Shown: positions 32,201 through 42,087, counted from the stretch's first letter. The stretch is 64,000 nucleotides of DNA from Parasedimentitalea huanghaiensis (GCF_009753675.1 NZ_WQLV01000008.1:1-64000); one strand, 5' to 3'. The notes: generated from the sequence alone by a model not told the origin. Numbers and translations are program-made.

Positions 32201-35200
32201 ACCTACTGCTAACAGCCCTTGTTCTATTGCTGATCTGCGCAGAACCTGCAGCGGCAGATCCTATCTCTGCCATTTTGGCTGCGATTGGCACTGCCTTTAA
32301 GGCAGGCCTCACCATCAAAGCCCTTGCGGCGGCGGCCCTGCGGTCATTGGTGAAAGTGGGGATTTCCCTTCTTGTCAACAAGCTCAGCCAACGCAAGCAG
32401 CGACAGCCCGGCCTGCAGACAACACATACAACGACGGGCGGGGTGGACCCGCAGGGCTCTGTGATTGGCCTATATGCCACTGCAGGCCATCTGGTTTACA
32501 AGAACAGCCACGGCAGCAATGGCCGATATTTGACACATATCGTTGAGGTCGGCGACCTCCCCGGTGCGACCTTGAACCGGCTCATCATTGATGGCGACTA
32601 TTCCGATCTTGGGGCCGTTGAACATCCAAACTTTGGCTTGCCGATCCTCTCCAAAAAGGACGGGGCAACCGAACGGGGCTGGGTTCGGTTTTATGACGGC
32701 TCCCAAACAACTGCCGATCCCTACCTTGTGCAAGCCTACGGAGCGGACGCGCTCCGCCCCTGGACCAATGACCACATTCTGACCGGCCTGCCCTATGCCA
32801 TTCTCACCTTTGACCGAATGGACCGCGTCTACCCGCACGGCGAACCCGACTACAGGTTTGAACTGAACGGGCCGCGCTTTTACGACCTGCGCCTGGACAG
32901 TAGCGCAGGCGGTAGCGGCGCGCACCGTTGGGACGATCCGGCCACATGGGCTCCGTCCACCAATGCCATGGTGATTGCCTATCAGGTTATGCGGGGCATC
33001 ACCCTGCCCTGTGGCAGCGTCTGGGGCGGCGGTTATCCGGCTGAAGATCTGCCAGCCGCCCATTGGATGCTGGCAATGGACGCTTGCGATCTGGGCGTCG
33101 GTACGCCCCCCCGGCCCCAGTTTCAAATCGGCTTTGAAATCCGTTTTGAAGAGGAGCCTGCAGACTTTCTGGAAGAGGTGTTTTCCTCGGCCAATGCAGA
33201 GATTTTCGAACTGGGCGGCTATTGGTATCCGCAAGTGGGCGCAGGCTCTGGGCCTGTGGTGCAAATCACCGATGATGATCTCCTTGTGTCCGAGGCCTGG
33301 CACAAAAACCCATTTCCAACGATCAAGCAGACCTTCAACGCAGTAACGATCTCTCACCCCTCGCCCAATGCGCTGTGGAACCCCGCAACGCTTGAAACCA
33401 TTACCAACCCGCAGTGGGAAGCAGACGACGGCGGCGAGCGGCTGTTTGAGCTGAAGCTGCCCATGGTAGCCTCGCCCGAACAAGCCAGGCAGGTCGGCCA
33501 GGCCTTGCTGAATGAGAACCGCCAGTTTGTCAGCCACAAGGTACCGTTGGCGATTTCCTTCTTTGGTCTGCAGCCGTTGCAATCATTGGAATGGACCTCT
33601 GAGTGGAACGACTATGACGCCAAACTGTTTCGGATTGCCGAGGTTGCCTATGACCTGCGCACCCTGAACATTACGGCCAGTGTTCGCGAAAGTGATCCCT
33701 CTGATTTTGATCCAGATCCGAGCCTGGAACTGCCAGACGTTCCCCGCGTGACTGCGCCGGGTGTCGTCATAGATGCGGGCGTTCCGGGCTTTGCTGTGGC
33801 CGGTGTCAGTCAACAAGATAGCTCTGGAACAGATCTGGGACCGGCAATCGGGGTCACCTGGTCAACGAGCATAGAGGGTGTTGCTGATGGTGTTTCTTTT
33901 GAAGCCCGGCTCACTGACACCACCGAAAACTACCTGTCTGCCAGCACAACTGATCTCGCGCGGGGGCAACTTCTCCTAGAGCCGGTCCAGCCGGGGCATA
34001 ACTATCAGGTGCGTGCAAAGGCGCTCTCTACCACACGGGAGACCTCCTGGTCGGCGTGGCTTCCAGTCACAACGCCTGACATTCGCTTAGGTCCCCAAGG
34101 CCTGAGCGATGAAGTGCGAGCCGACCTTGCGCTGGCTACAGCGGTGCGCGATGCCCACAACGCGCTGATCGCTGGCTTTACTGGGGACAATCTAGGTGAG
34201 CTGGAAATTGAGTATCAGCAAACGCAGACCGCTGCCGACAACGCAGCCGAAGACGCGCTCAGCGCCAGCACAAGCAAGACCGGCGCAGTCTTGGCGCGTG
34301 GTGGCGCTGAGGATGCGATGGCCGGGGCGCTCCTTGCCCGTGACGTGTCCGCACGGCTTCTGGGCGGTGGCGGCAACCCAAATCCCATTTTTGTTGAGCC
34401 TGAAAGCAACCCAACCGCTGCGCCTGCGTCTTATGTTTGGCTGAGTGGCTATGGCTCTTCGATCTATCGCTATGCCACTGGCGGTAAATACGGCGCTTGT
34501 ATCGAGTATGGCACGGGTTCTGAGCTGTCGCAGTCCCGGCCCTACATCTACCAGAAGTCATCAGACAGCGCGGTCAACGGGCTGATCGGTTCAGACGTTG
34601 AAGCCGTAGAAATAGATATTGAGGTTGAGCTGATCTCTGGGTCTTGGGGGTCAGCCCGGATTCTTGCAACCTGGCAGGGCGGGACCGGCGGCGTAAACAA
34701 GTCACATTCATTCTATCTGAAGGACCTTATTTCTGATGAACTTGGAGTGGTTCAGCGGGTACAAGGCCTCGCCACTCGTCCGGTCGATTATGTGCCGGGC
34801 GGCTTGGACGAATTGCGGATCTATATTCAAGGCAATGTGAACGGATCTTCCAAAGGCGAGGTTGATCACTCTGCCCGCATTCACCGGTTTGATTATCATG
34901 TGGTTAGCAGAAGCGCCTCCTCCTATGTCGCGCAGACCGCTCTTGTTGACCTACAAGGCAACGCCAGCGCGGGCTATCTGATCCGCGCCCAGGCGGGCGG
35001 TTCTGTTTCTCTGTTGGATCTGACCGCCGCCGACGGATCGTCCGGCGCGGTCTCCGTTGCCCGCATGGCTGCAGAACACATTTTGCTGGATGGCTCGGTA
35101 AGAGTGCCCCAGATGACCATTGAGGACTACCTGGTCATTAGCGCCAGCGATGCCGGGTTTCAGATGGGTAAAACCTCAACCGCTGACCCTGCTGATGGAA

Positions 35201-36120
35201 TGTTTATGGGCCGCACGGATGAAGGCGGCGGCAACACCGGGTTTGGCCTCTATGCGGGCCGCACAACTGCTGGCGAGGAAAGCGCCTTGCGGATCACGCC
35301 AACCGGGGTCGAAATCATCAACGCCGACTTTAAAATTGGCGCTGCAACGCAAAACACAACCAGTATCACCACCGGGCAAACTGTGACGCTCCCCACCGGA
35401 ACCGAAACGCTGTCTCTGACCCTGCAGGGCGGCGGCAGCGGCGGACAAGGCGGTGGCTTGCCTGGTGTTGGCTATCCCGGCGGCATCGGTGGCAATACTG
35501 TGGTGATCCTGAAAGATGGGTCCACCACGGTTGAGACCTACACCGCAAATGGTGGCGGGGGCAGTTCCAGAATTTCGCCAAACAGTCCCAAAGGCGACGG
35601 CGGCGCAGGTGGTAGCCGGGGGGCAGACTATGATGACGGGTGGGACTATGGGCTACCGGGTAGCCATGGCAATGCGGGCCAATCCCTGAACGTCCTTGAC
35701 ATTGATGTATCAGGTCTCTCTGCGCCCAAACTGGTCATCACGATTGGCCTGGGCGGCGCGGGCGGTGCGGGCGCAGGCGGTGGCGATGGCACTCCGGGTA
35801 TTGCTGGTGTCGTTACCTACACGCACTCTGGAGACAGGTTGATCGCGGCCCGACCACTGGCCACGGAACCCTCCGCAATTGGCAGTTTTACCGTGACCGC
35901 TGGAGTCGCAGGATCCTTCCCGGATCTACTGCCCAGAACGGGCCTCTGGTTGCTCGATGTTGTGCCGCCTTTCTTCAAGGTAACACCGGCCCCCGGCGCT
36001 TCCACTCCGGGCGTCCGCAACGTCCACCACGCGATGACGGTTATCTCAAACCAGCGCCCGACCTACGACGCCAGCCACACTGCCACCTACACAATCAACT
36101 ACATGTTTTATCCGATGTGA
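32197..36120 (+). CDS. Tail tip/host-specificity protein J with Gly-rich receptor module
   Basis: The 1307-residue protein opens with a hydrophobic leader-like segment (LLLTALVLLLICAEPAAA), unusual for a virion protein. J-type tip domains follow (DLPGATLNRLIIDGDYSDLG, then AYQVMRGITLPCG and SANAEIFELGGYWYPQ), then a fibronectin-III-like stretch (~500-620), coiled coil and beta-rich domains. At ~1085-1215 there is a polyglycine region (GGGSGGQGGGLPGVGYPGGI, then GLGGAGGAGAGGGDG), probably the variable receptor-binding part. It contacts the host surface and triggers DNA ejection. Confidence 0.85.
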   Translation: MNLLLTALVLLLICAEPAAADPISAILAAIGTAFKAGLTIKALAAAALRSLVKVGISLLVNKLSQRKQRQPGLQTTHTTTGGVDPQGSVIGLYATAGHLVYKNSHGSNGRYLTHIVEVGDLPGATLNRLIIDGDYSDLGAVEHPNFGLPILSKKDGATERGWVRFYDGSQTTADPYLVQAYGADALRPWTNDHILTGLPYAILTFDRMDRVYPHGEPDYRFELNGPRFYDLRLDSSAGGSGAHRWDDPATWAPSTNAMVIAYQVMRGITLPCGSVWGGGYPAEDLPAAHWMLAMDACDLGVGTPPRPQFQIGFEIRFEEEPADFLEEVFSSANAEIFELGGYWYPQVGAGSGPVVQITDDDLLVSEAWHKNPFPTIKQTFNAVTISHPSPNALWNPATLETITNPQWEADDGGERLFELKLPMVASPEQARQVGQALLNENRQFVSHKVPLAISFFGLQPLQSLEWTSEWNDYDAKLFRIAEVAYDLRTLNITASVRESDPSDFDPDPSLELPDVPRVTAPGVVIDAGVPGFAVAGVSQQDSSGTDLGPAIGVTWSTSIEGVADGVSFEARLTDTTENYLSASTTDLARGQLLLEPVQPGHNYQVRAKALSTTRETSWSAWLPVTTPDIRLGPQGLSDEVRADLALATAVRDAHNALIAGFTGDNLGELEIEYQQTQTAADNAAEDALSASTSKTGAVLARGGAEDAMAGALLARDVSARLLGGGGNPNPIFVEPESNPTAAPASYVWLSGYGSSIYRYATGGKYGACIEYGTGSELSQSRPYIYQKSSDSAVNGLIGSDVEAVEIDIEVELISGSWGSARILATWQGGTGGVNKSHSFYLKDLISDELGVVQRVQGLATRPVDYVPGGLDELRIYIQGNVNGSSKGEVDHSARIHRFDYHVVSRSASSYVAQTALVDLQGNASAGYLIRAQAGGSVSLLDLTAADGSSGAVSVARMAAEHILLDGSVRVPQMTIEDYLVISASDAGFQMGKTSTADPADGMFMGRTDEGGGNTGFGLYAGRTTAGEESALRITPTGVEIINADFKIGAATQNTTSITTGQTVTLPTGTETLSLTLQGGGSGGQGGGLPGVGYPGGIGGNTVVILKDGSTTVETYTANGGGGSSRISPNSPKGDGGAGGSRGADYDDGWDYGLPGSHGNAGQSLNVLDIDVSGLSAPKLVITIGLGGAGGAGAGGGDGTPGIAGVVTYTHSGDRLIAARPLATEPSAIGSFTVTAGVAGSFPDLLPRTGLWLLDVVPPFFKVTPAPGASTPGVRNVHHAMTVISNQRPTYDASHTATYTINYMFYPM

Positions 36121-36130
36121 GGCCCCAGAT

Positions 36131-36697
36131 ATGAAACCCGTCAGAGCCGCCCAGATCGACCCTGAAACAAATGACGTGACCGGCGTGGTGACCTGCATGG
36201 AACACATGCTGGTTCCGCCTTACTACCTGCTGGAAGATGGCCACCCGATGCAGTCCGCGGAGGGTTGGAAACTGGATGCTGGAACCGGCACTCTTGTCTA
36301 CACCGCCCCGGCGATCACAGGTGACCAGGTCACTGCAGAACGGGACGCCCGAATAGAGGCCGGTTTTACGTTTGGGGGCCATGTTTTTGACTGCGATGCA
36401 GCCTCCCGCCAAAACATATCCGGCGCTGCATCCCTTGCCCTAGGAGCCATGACCCAAGGCGCTCTTGCAGGCAATTTGCGTTGGCATGGTGCCGCTGATG
36501 ATTTTGCCTGGCTCACCCGCGACAACGTACTCGTGCCAATGGATGCACAGAGCGTTTTTGCCTTTGGCGCAGCGGCGGCTGAACACGTCCGGGTGCATGT
36601 CTTTGCCGCCCGCGCCCTGAAGAATATCGACCCCATCCCAACCGACTTTGACGCCGACTTTCATTGGCCGGCTCAAACGCCACCCGCTGCCACCTGA
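36131..36697 (+). CDS. DUF4376-containing tail protein
   Basis: The 188-residue product has the DUF4376 signature in its C-terminal half (RDARIEAGFTFGGHVFDCDA, then SRQNISGAASLALG) and a short beta-rich N-terminal part. Such proteins accompany tail fibres in many phages and may be fibre parts or assembly helpers. Confidence 0.75.
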   Translation: MKPVRAAQIDPETNDVTGVVTCMEHMLVPPYYLLEDGHPMQSAEGWKLDAGTGTLVYTAPAITGDQVTAERDARIEAGFTFGGHVFDCDAASRQNISGAASLALGAMTQGALAGNLRWHGAADDFAWLTRDNVLVPMDAQSVFAFGAAAAEHVRVHVFAARALKNIDPIPTDFDADFHWPAQTPPAAT

Positions 36698-36728
36698 ACC
36701 GACATTATTCACACCAGGAGAAGACCAA

Positions 36729-36998
36729 ATGCCCCCAGTAACTGACCACTATATAAGAACTCAAAACGCCAGCGCGCCTCCTAGCGGCTGCGATTCAGTT
36801 GTCCCGAATGACGCTGCAGATCTGCCCCGCCCCATTCGCGGCCTGATGGTGACCGGCGCTGGCGATGTGAAATGCGAATTCATTGACGGAAGCATAGACA
36901 CGCTGCCAGGACTATTGCCGGGCTTTCCCTATGGTGGCCTGATCAAAAAGATCTTTGCCGACGGCACAACCGCCACCGGCATTAAGGGCCTCACTTAA
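36729..36998 (+). CDS. Small tail spike-like protein
   Basis: An 89-residue product (PRPIRGLMVTGAGDVKCEFI, ending GGLIKKIFADGTTATGIKGL), of a small beta protein type seen in many prophages as a spike or fibre component. The ATG at 36729 has AGGAG 11 bases before it. The last base of its TAA is the A of the next ATG (TAATG). Confidence 0.6.
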   Translation: MPPVTDHYIRTQNASAPPSGCDSVVPNDAADLPRPIRGLMVTGAGDVKCEFIDGSIDTLPGLLPGFPYGGLIKKIFADGTTATGIKGLT

Positions 36999-38278
36999 TG
37001 CTTGGGCTGGGTCTGGGGTTCAACACGTTGCGGCCCGCCATCCGCAGCACCTCCCAAGTCATGGCGGACTTCATCGCTGGCAGTTACATCGGCGGCACTG
37101 GTCCTGGCATCCTTGGCCTGTTTGACTTCTCTGCTGCTGGTAGTCGCAATTACATCAATGCTCTAGGCCATCTGGTGACGGCTGCACCGGGTGAACCGCG
37201 CAGCGGTCACCATGAATGGCTGAACGGCATGTGGACGCCTGTTGGCTTGCTGCTAGAGCCGTCTGGGACGAACAAGATTGCGCAGGCGGTCGCCAATCTT
37301 ACCGATTGGTTGGTCTCAGGTGCCACGTTCGTAGCTGCGGCAGATAACTTCTTGGGCCGCTTCGCTGGTGTCGTGGTCACGTCTGGTGGCGAGACTTGGC
37401 ACCGCGCGCGTCCATCGGCTGAAATGGCTGTTGTTGCTGGCCAGACCTACAGTGTTACAGCGTTCGTCAAAGAGGGAACAAGTGGCCGGTGCCGCATTGC
37501 GATCCGGCATGAAGGTCTAGCCGCTGAAACTCACATCCGAGGTGAGTTTGGTGCATTGGAAACCCCAACAGAAAATGCGGGCACTGCCAATGTCGTCCAT
37601 GAGCTGGCGGTGCCCGGTGGGCATATGATCTATGCCACCTACACAGCCCTTGCTGACGGTCCTGTTAATGTGGGTATTGGACCGGACAGCAACGTGGCGG
37701 GTGAGAATATCACCGCGTATTTTCTCCAATTTGAGGAAGGCCACGTTCCGACCTCGCCGATCCTTTCTGCGGGGGCTGCAACCAGCCGCGCTAAGGACGT
37801 GCTTTTCATTTCTGCTGAGACACTATCGCGTCATGGTGGGTTGGACGTGATCCAGAATTTGACGGTGCATATGGCTGGCCAGATGAGCTATCCGAATTTG
37901 GGTGAATTTTCGGTGCTCGAATTCTGGAACATATACAAAGACAGCGGGAACCGGCTTGGGGCTAAGGTTGATAGCGTCAACGGCTCTGGCGACCTGGTGG
38001 TGGTCCATGGTGTTGACGGTGTTATGACCTACAGCGGTGACGCCTCAACCTGGACGCCGGACATGGGCGTTCCGTTTGACATTGCGGCGTCCTACTCGGA
38101 CACCGACATGTCGGTCGCTGAACATGGTGGATTTTCTACATCGAAGGCAGTCAGCGGATTTCCAGATTTAGGCGGGGCCGCATTTGTGGTTGCGCCTGAC
38201 TATCCAATGACATTGTCCAAGCTTGAACTGCGTTTTGGTGCCTCTGGAATTGATCTGGCGCGGGAGATGGTGGCATGA
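36998..38278 (+). CDS. Tail fibre with carbohydrate-binding-like domain
   Basis: A 426-residue beta-rich protein. It begins MLGLGLGFNTLRPA. LLLEPSGTNKI and the later QFEEGHVPTSPILSAGAATS frame a jelly-roll carbohydrate-binding-like domain (~95-255), a pairing frequent in phage fibres; a second lectin-like beta domain follows. It probably binds surface glycans. ATGA overlap with the next gene. Confidence 0.72.
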   Translation: MLGLGLGFNTLRPAIRSTSQVMADFIAGSYIGGTGPGILGLFDFSAAGSRNYINALGHLVTAAPGEPRSGHHEWLNGMWTPVGLLLEPSGTNKIAQAVANLTDWLVSGATFVAAADNFLGRFAGVVVTSGGETWHRARPSAEMAVVAGQTYSVTAFVKEGTSGRCRIAIRHEGLAAETHIRGEFGALETPTENAGTANVVHELAVPGGHMIYATYTALADGPVNVGIGPDSNVAGENITAYFLQFEEGHVPTSPILSAGAATSRAKDVLFISAETLSRHGGLDVIQNLTVHMAGQMSYPNLGEFSVLEFWNIYKDSGNRLGAKVDSVNGSGDLVVVHGVDGVMTYSGDASTWTPDMGVPFDIAASYSDTDMSVAEHGGFSTSKAVSGFPDLGGAAFVVAPDYPMTLSKLELRFGASGIDLAREMVA

Positions 38279-38775
38279 CCTATACCATTCGAGGAACTGA
38301 GGTTTTTGCCGATGTTGTCGAGGACGAAAACGGGACAGTTGTGCAAGTAAGTTTTGCACTGAACGCCCCCACGCCTGCGCATGTTGAGGTGGCTGCACTG
38401 GCTAAAAACCTGATGGTGGCCAGACAAGAGACGCAAGACGGTGTGTTGCGGGAATGGGTCGAAGAAGTGCCCCATGCGAACTTCTTTCCGGTGGCTGTTG
38501 AACTGGTGCCAGCGGAAAGAGATGCCAATGGTGAGATGATCACGGAGCCGGTCATGGATACGAGTTACAGCGTCAACGTCACCATAGTTGGTGATCTGGT
38601 CCGCAAGGTGGACGAAAACGGCAGGTTTCTTTGGGAGATATTGCTGCTGGAGTGGATGGGATCGGGGGCCGAAACCACGGTCAACGACAAGGTGCCCGGC
38701 TTGGCTATGTCGGGTGTGTCACTGATTGACATGTCGAAGGTCCAGACACCACAGGGGGCAGTGGCCTTGACCTGA
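38275..38775 (+). CDS. Last tail-operon protein, unknown
   Basis: A 166-residue acidic product (MTYTIRGTEVFADVVEDENG, then VDENGRFLWEILLLEWMGSG) coupled to the fibre gene. Not recognised; probably a fibre chaperone or distal fibre part. It is the last gene with the phage's GC-rich codon use. Confidence 0.55.
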   Translation: MTYTIRGTEVFADVVEDENGTVVQVSFALNAPTPAHVEVAALAKNLMVARQETQDGVLREWVEEVPHANFFPVAVELVPAERDANGEMITEPVMDTSYSVNVTIVGDLVRKVDENGRFLWEILLLEWMGSGAETTVNDKVPGLAMSGVSLIDMSKVQTPQGAVALT

Positions 38776-39084
38776 TGCATGGAAATTGCCTGACGGAGAT
38801 GCTAGCCATTAAAGGTCGATTGAATTGTTCAATTTTCGTTTTCTGAATGCCCCGAGAATGCTAGATATTTGAAGATTCCGATCTATCTTTTTGGCTAGAA
38901 CGTCGTGACTAAGTGTTGCGTATCTGCACAGCGCAGTTTGCCACGTTCACAAAATTTTTATAGATAGTGGGCGAATGTGTTAATTAGCCGGGTGGGAAAA
39001 AGTCAATAAGTGCATAAATACCAAGTTTGAATAGGCAAGTTTCTGTTCCACTGGTCTAGGTAGAGTCCAAGAAAGGTTTGTTCG
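38776..39084. other. AT-rich junction between tail operon and cargo genes
   Basis: About 300 bases with a sharp fall in GC and no supported gene. It could hold the promoter for the cargo, or could be close to the phage right end if the cargo is outside the virion genome. I see no terminator with a clear stem. Confidence 0.5.
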
Positions 39085-39573
39085 ATGAGCGCCACCGAAG
39101 CAACTTCTCAGAGACCCAGCACAGGACAAATCCTTCTTGCTGTCTGTGGAGGGCTCGGCGGAATTGCGGCATTATTCGGCGCTGGTCTAACTATAGAGTC
39201 GAATAAACAGGCCACCGAGGAGCGCCGACAACTTGTGCTTCAGTCGGGCTATAATATGGAAATGGAAAACGGCGTGTTGAGGATGGATGCTCAGATTTCT
39301 GCGCTAAGTCCAATCTACGTCGTTGTTACACCTGTTTTTGATATGCCAGTAGATCGACTGCAAGAGGCTTATGGCGAAGCTCCAAGGGCATACGAAGATC
39401 CACGCCCATTGGTTGTAAATGGACGGAATGTTATTATGATCAAGGGTGTTGATAAAGACATTTGCGACATTGCGAGCAACAGACCAAAATGCACAGAGTT
39501 TGGAATTTTAGAATACAAAGTGGAATATTCGTTAGATGGCGGAGTTCGGCAAGACATTGTACCGCCTTCCTAG
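39085..39573 (+). CDS. Cargo membrane-anchored protein, unknown
   Basis: A 162-residue product with one N-terminal membrane segment (ILLAVCGGLGGIAALFGAGL, near residues 14-34), then a mixed alpha/beta domain (GVLRMDAQISALSPIYVVVT, then PLVVNGRNVIMIKGVDKDIC). Not recognised. It is AT-rich, unlike the tail genes. AAGAAAGG lies upstream of the ATG. Its end overlaps the next gene. Confidence 0.6.
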   Translation: MSATEATSQRPSTGQILLAVCGGLGGIAALFGAGLTIESNKQATEERRQLVLQSGYNMEMENGVLRMDAQISALSPIYVVVTPVFDMPVDRLQEAYGEAPRAYEDPRPLVVNGRNVIMIKGVDKDICDIASNRPKCTEFGILEYKVEYSLDGGVRQDIVPPS

Positions 39574-40736
39574 GGGTTTTTCTTGCTTCATTTTCAATAG
39601 CTACCGCAGATGGCTGCTATGTTAACACCGGCAGTGGGCTTGTGCGTGACCAGGTGGACAAAACCGTACGAGCTAGATTTTCAGTAACTTCATCCGAGCG
39701 ACTAATCAATTGGATTCGAAGGCGTAGTCCAGCTGTAAATGAAAGTGTTCACGCATTGGCGCTTTCTGACATTGTTAGCCGAATGTCGATGTTAGGCATC
39801 ATGAGTTCAAGTTTTTCTATCGAAGGCTCCGAAAGTTGCCAATTCGAAGAAAAAACATCAGGAAAATTTCTACCAATCGGAGCTGTCATCCGCGAACATG
39901 ACTTGAAGAATGGTCGAACGTGTGGAGCCTTCAAAAAGCACCTTGCTATTTTGCTTGCAACATACCTGGATGAGTGTGATCGGAGCTCTTTTGTATCTTT
40001 TTGGAATGGTAGTGGTGTCGAATTTACAGACCTTCATTTCGGTTACAGGCGTGGAGAAGTGTTCCCTGAGTACGTTCAACATGACCCCTATTGGGGGAAG
40101 GTTTCATACCCAGAATGGACAGTTGACTCATTTACGACCTTCCACGACATATCTGCACACATAGGAACAAATGGACCGGATGACGGTCACGATTTTTCGG
40201 TTGAAAACGATCGCAAAAACATCGGCTCGATCCAAATTAGTTTTCCTGAAGGCCCTGTCCTAAGCAAAGACTATAGGGTTTGGGCAAACGCGAGCAGAAC
40301 CGACTTTGTTTTAAGTGCAGCACAAACTTACAAAGACGACGGCTTATCCTACGTTTCGCTACCTGAGGGATTGGGTAGGAAGCTGTGGGAAACAAACGTT
40401 GTTCTTTCGCGTGACTATTTTTCCGGCGCGCCAAATGCCTTAATTGTTCCGGTGGCAGAAGCTCGGACTGATATTCTTGCAGCAGATTTTCATTGGGTGC
40501 AAAGCCGACGTTTCCGGATTTCTGTGTCCCTTTCGGATATGCCACTCGATTTGTTTAAGGACTTCTACAGCTCTATCTCATCCGATCTAAAAGTTCCGGA
40601 TGATCCAATTGTTAAGTACGCTGGTTTGCTAGGACAGTTTTCAAGTTCACCTAGAAGAGATCGGTTGATGAAGTCATTTGGTTTTAGTCCAGGCGATCTT
40701 CCATTGGAGATCAGAGAAGTGGTCTATCCTAAATAG
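39489..40736 (+). CDS. Cargo exported protein, unknown
   Basis: About 415 residues. A signal-peptide-like segment (AFLGVFLASFSIATADGC) ends near residue 42, with Cys right after, so it may be exported and disulfide-bonded or processed as a lipoprotein. The mature part has no recognised domain. The start is unsure: the ATG at 39489 gives an 85-base overlap with the previous gene and has no strong RBS, so coupling or a later start is possible. AT-rich codon use shows it is not native to the phage. Confidence 0.55.
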   Translation: MHRVWNFRIQSGIFVRWRSSARHCTAFLGVFLASFSIATADGCYVNTGSGLVRDQVDKTVRARFSVTSSERLINWIRRRSPAVNESVHALALSDIVSRMSMLGIMSSSFSIEGSESCQFEEKTSGKFLPIGAVIREHDLKNGRTCGAFKKHLAILLATYLDECDRSSFVSFWNGSGVEFTDLHFGYRRGEVFPEYVQHDPYWGKVSYPEWTVDSFTTFHDISAHIGTNGPDDGHDFSVENDRKNIGSIQISFPEGPVLSKDYRVWANASRTDFVLSAAQTYKDDGLSYVSLPEGLGRKLWETNVVLSRDYFSGAPNALIVPVAEARTDILAADFHWVQSRRFRISVSLSDMPLDLFKDFYSSISSDLKVPDDPIVKYAGLLGQFSSSPRRDRLMKSFGFSPGDLPLEIREVVYPK

Positions 40737-40837
40737 AATAGATAGTCGCTTTGACACCATTAGGAAGCTGAGCGTGATGGCGTAGTATCTAGCTGGACCC
40801 ACCCTACTTGAGTTGCGGGGACCGCTAACGCAAGGCG

Positions 40838-41992
40838 ATGTTTACACCCAAGGACTTTGAAACCATGGAAGAATTTTCGGGCCAGTGGACGGGCAATGTA
40901 TCTGGAACACATTATGGAGAAATTCGCCTCGACCTGGACCACAGGAAAGATTGGCTCCAGGGTAGCCTATACCTCTTTCAGAGCCCTCTTGGTGATTCAA
41001 ATTATTATGCTGAGGTTAGAGGGGTTCCCGTTGGTAATAAGCTAAGTGTAGAAGTTACCCCTGTGCCGCTACATCCAACTCAAGCGCGCTTTGCTAAACC
41101 AGATGAGTTCCCTTCAATCGCCACACCGAGTAAAATAAGGATTGAAATGGAGTTGAATATGGTTGGTGCCAAGGTGACTTGGATTACCGACAAGGGGCAA
41201 ACTGGCAGCGTGGATCTGAAAAGAAGCAAAGCGGACCAACCCTCGAAGTTCACCGCCGATCCAAGAGTTAGCGACTGGGCAAGTTTCCAACAAGAAGTCT
41301 CAAAGGCAGCTCAAACCCCTTACCAATACATCTTCCGAGGGCAAACCTCGACCTGGAGGCTGCGATCCGCCTTTCACCGCACCCGTCGCAAAGACTTGGT
41401 AAGGTACTATGAGGAAGATTTTCAGAGAGTATGGCACGCATCAATTGGACAGTTGGGAAATACATTTGACAGAAATATCCCTGACCACAACGGCGCGTTT
41501 TTGCACCTTCTCCAGCATCACGGTTATCCAACACCAATGTTGGATTGGAGCTATTCCCCCTATATTGCGGCATACTTTGCGTATTCTTCGCTAGTGGATA
41601 AGGTAAAGACAATGCCTCAGTCTAACGGGAAAATCCGTATTTTCATGTTTGACGCTAAGCAATGGCGGTTAGACAATGTTCAAATTCTAGATCTGATACA
41701 TACAATGCCGCACTTCTCGTTACTCGAACCTATGGCGATAGCAAACCCCAGGGCGCTACCGCAGCAATCAGTAGCTTCACTGACTAACATTGACGACATC
41801 GAGAGATACTTAGCTCTAATGCAAGGCGAACGTTCGAAGCGGTATCTCAAAGTGTTTGACCTTCCCCAATCTGAATATGAAAGTGTTTTGAGACAACTAA
41901 ATCTTATGGGGATTTCGCCAGGTTCGCTTTTTCCCGGCATGGAAGGTCTATGCGATGAGTATCGTCAGCGACAGTTTGGCTATGATCCATGA
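40838..41992 (+). CDS. FRG-domain protein
   Basis: The 384-residue protein has an N-terminal beta-barrel-like domain (GQWTGNVSGTHYGEIRLDLD, ~8-125) and a C-terminal FRG domain (~145-370): YQYIFRGQTSTWRLRSAFHR, then LQHHGYPTPMLDWSYSPYIA and the closing LFPGMEGLCDEYRQRQFGY. FRG domains recur in phage-defence and prophage cargo loci, but their reaction is not settled. Being the last gene before the right repeat, it is probably cargo that protects the lysogen. The extra N-terminal barrel may be a sensor. Confidence 0.8.
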   Translation: MFTPKDFETMEEFSGQWTGNVSGTHYGEIRLDLDHRKDWLQGSLYLFQSPLGDSNYYAEVRGVPVGNKLSVEVTPVPLHPTQARFAKPDEFPSIATPSKIRIEMELNMVGAKVTWITDKGQTGSVDLKRSKADQPSKFTADPRVSDWASFQQEVSKAAQTPYQYIFRGQTSTWRLRSAFHRTRRKDLVRYYEEDFQRVWHASIGQLGNTFDRNIPDHNGAFLHLLQHHGYPTPMLDWSYSPYIAAYFAYSSLVDKVKTMPQSNGKIRIFMFDAKQWRLDNVQILDLIHTMPHFSLLEPMAIANPRALPQQSVASLTNIDDIERYLALMQGERSKRYLKVFDLPQSEYESVLRQLNLMGISPGSLFPGMEGLCDEYRQRQFGYDP

Positions 41993-42030
41993 TCCACACT
42001 AGTCATCAGAACGCGATAACAACCGAAAAC

Positions 42031-42087
42031 GAGTTGCTGCAACTATCTGTGTCCCAGTTTGCAAGAATAAGTGTCCCGCTACAGTCT
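42031..42087. repeat. 57-bp direct repeat, right copy
   Basis: Near-identical to 683-739 (one mismatch). Downstream of it the two copies diverge at once (GGCTACAG here, TGTTGTTG there). No matching inverted end was found on this side. Confidence 0.85.

Noticed and set aside
4623-38775. Contractile Mu-type tail
   Set aside because: No sheath or baseplate genes; the tube, frameshifted chaperone, tape measure and J-like tip order fits a flexible non-contractile tail.
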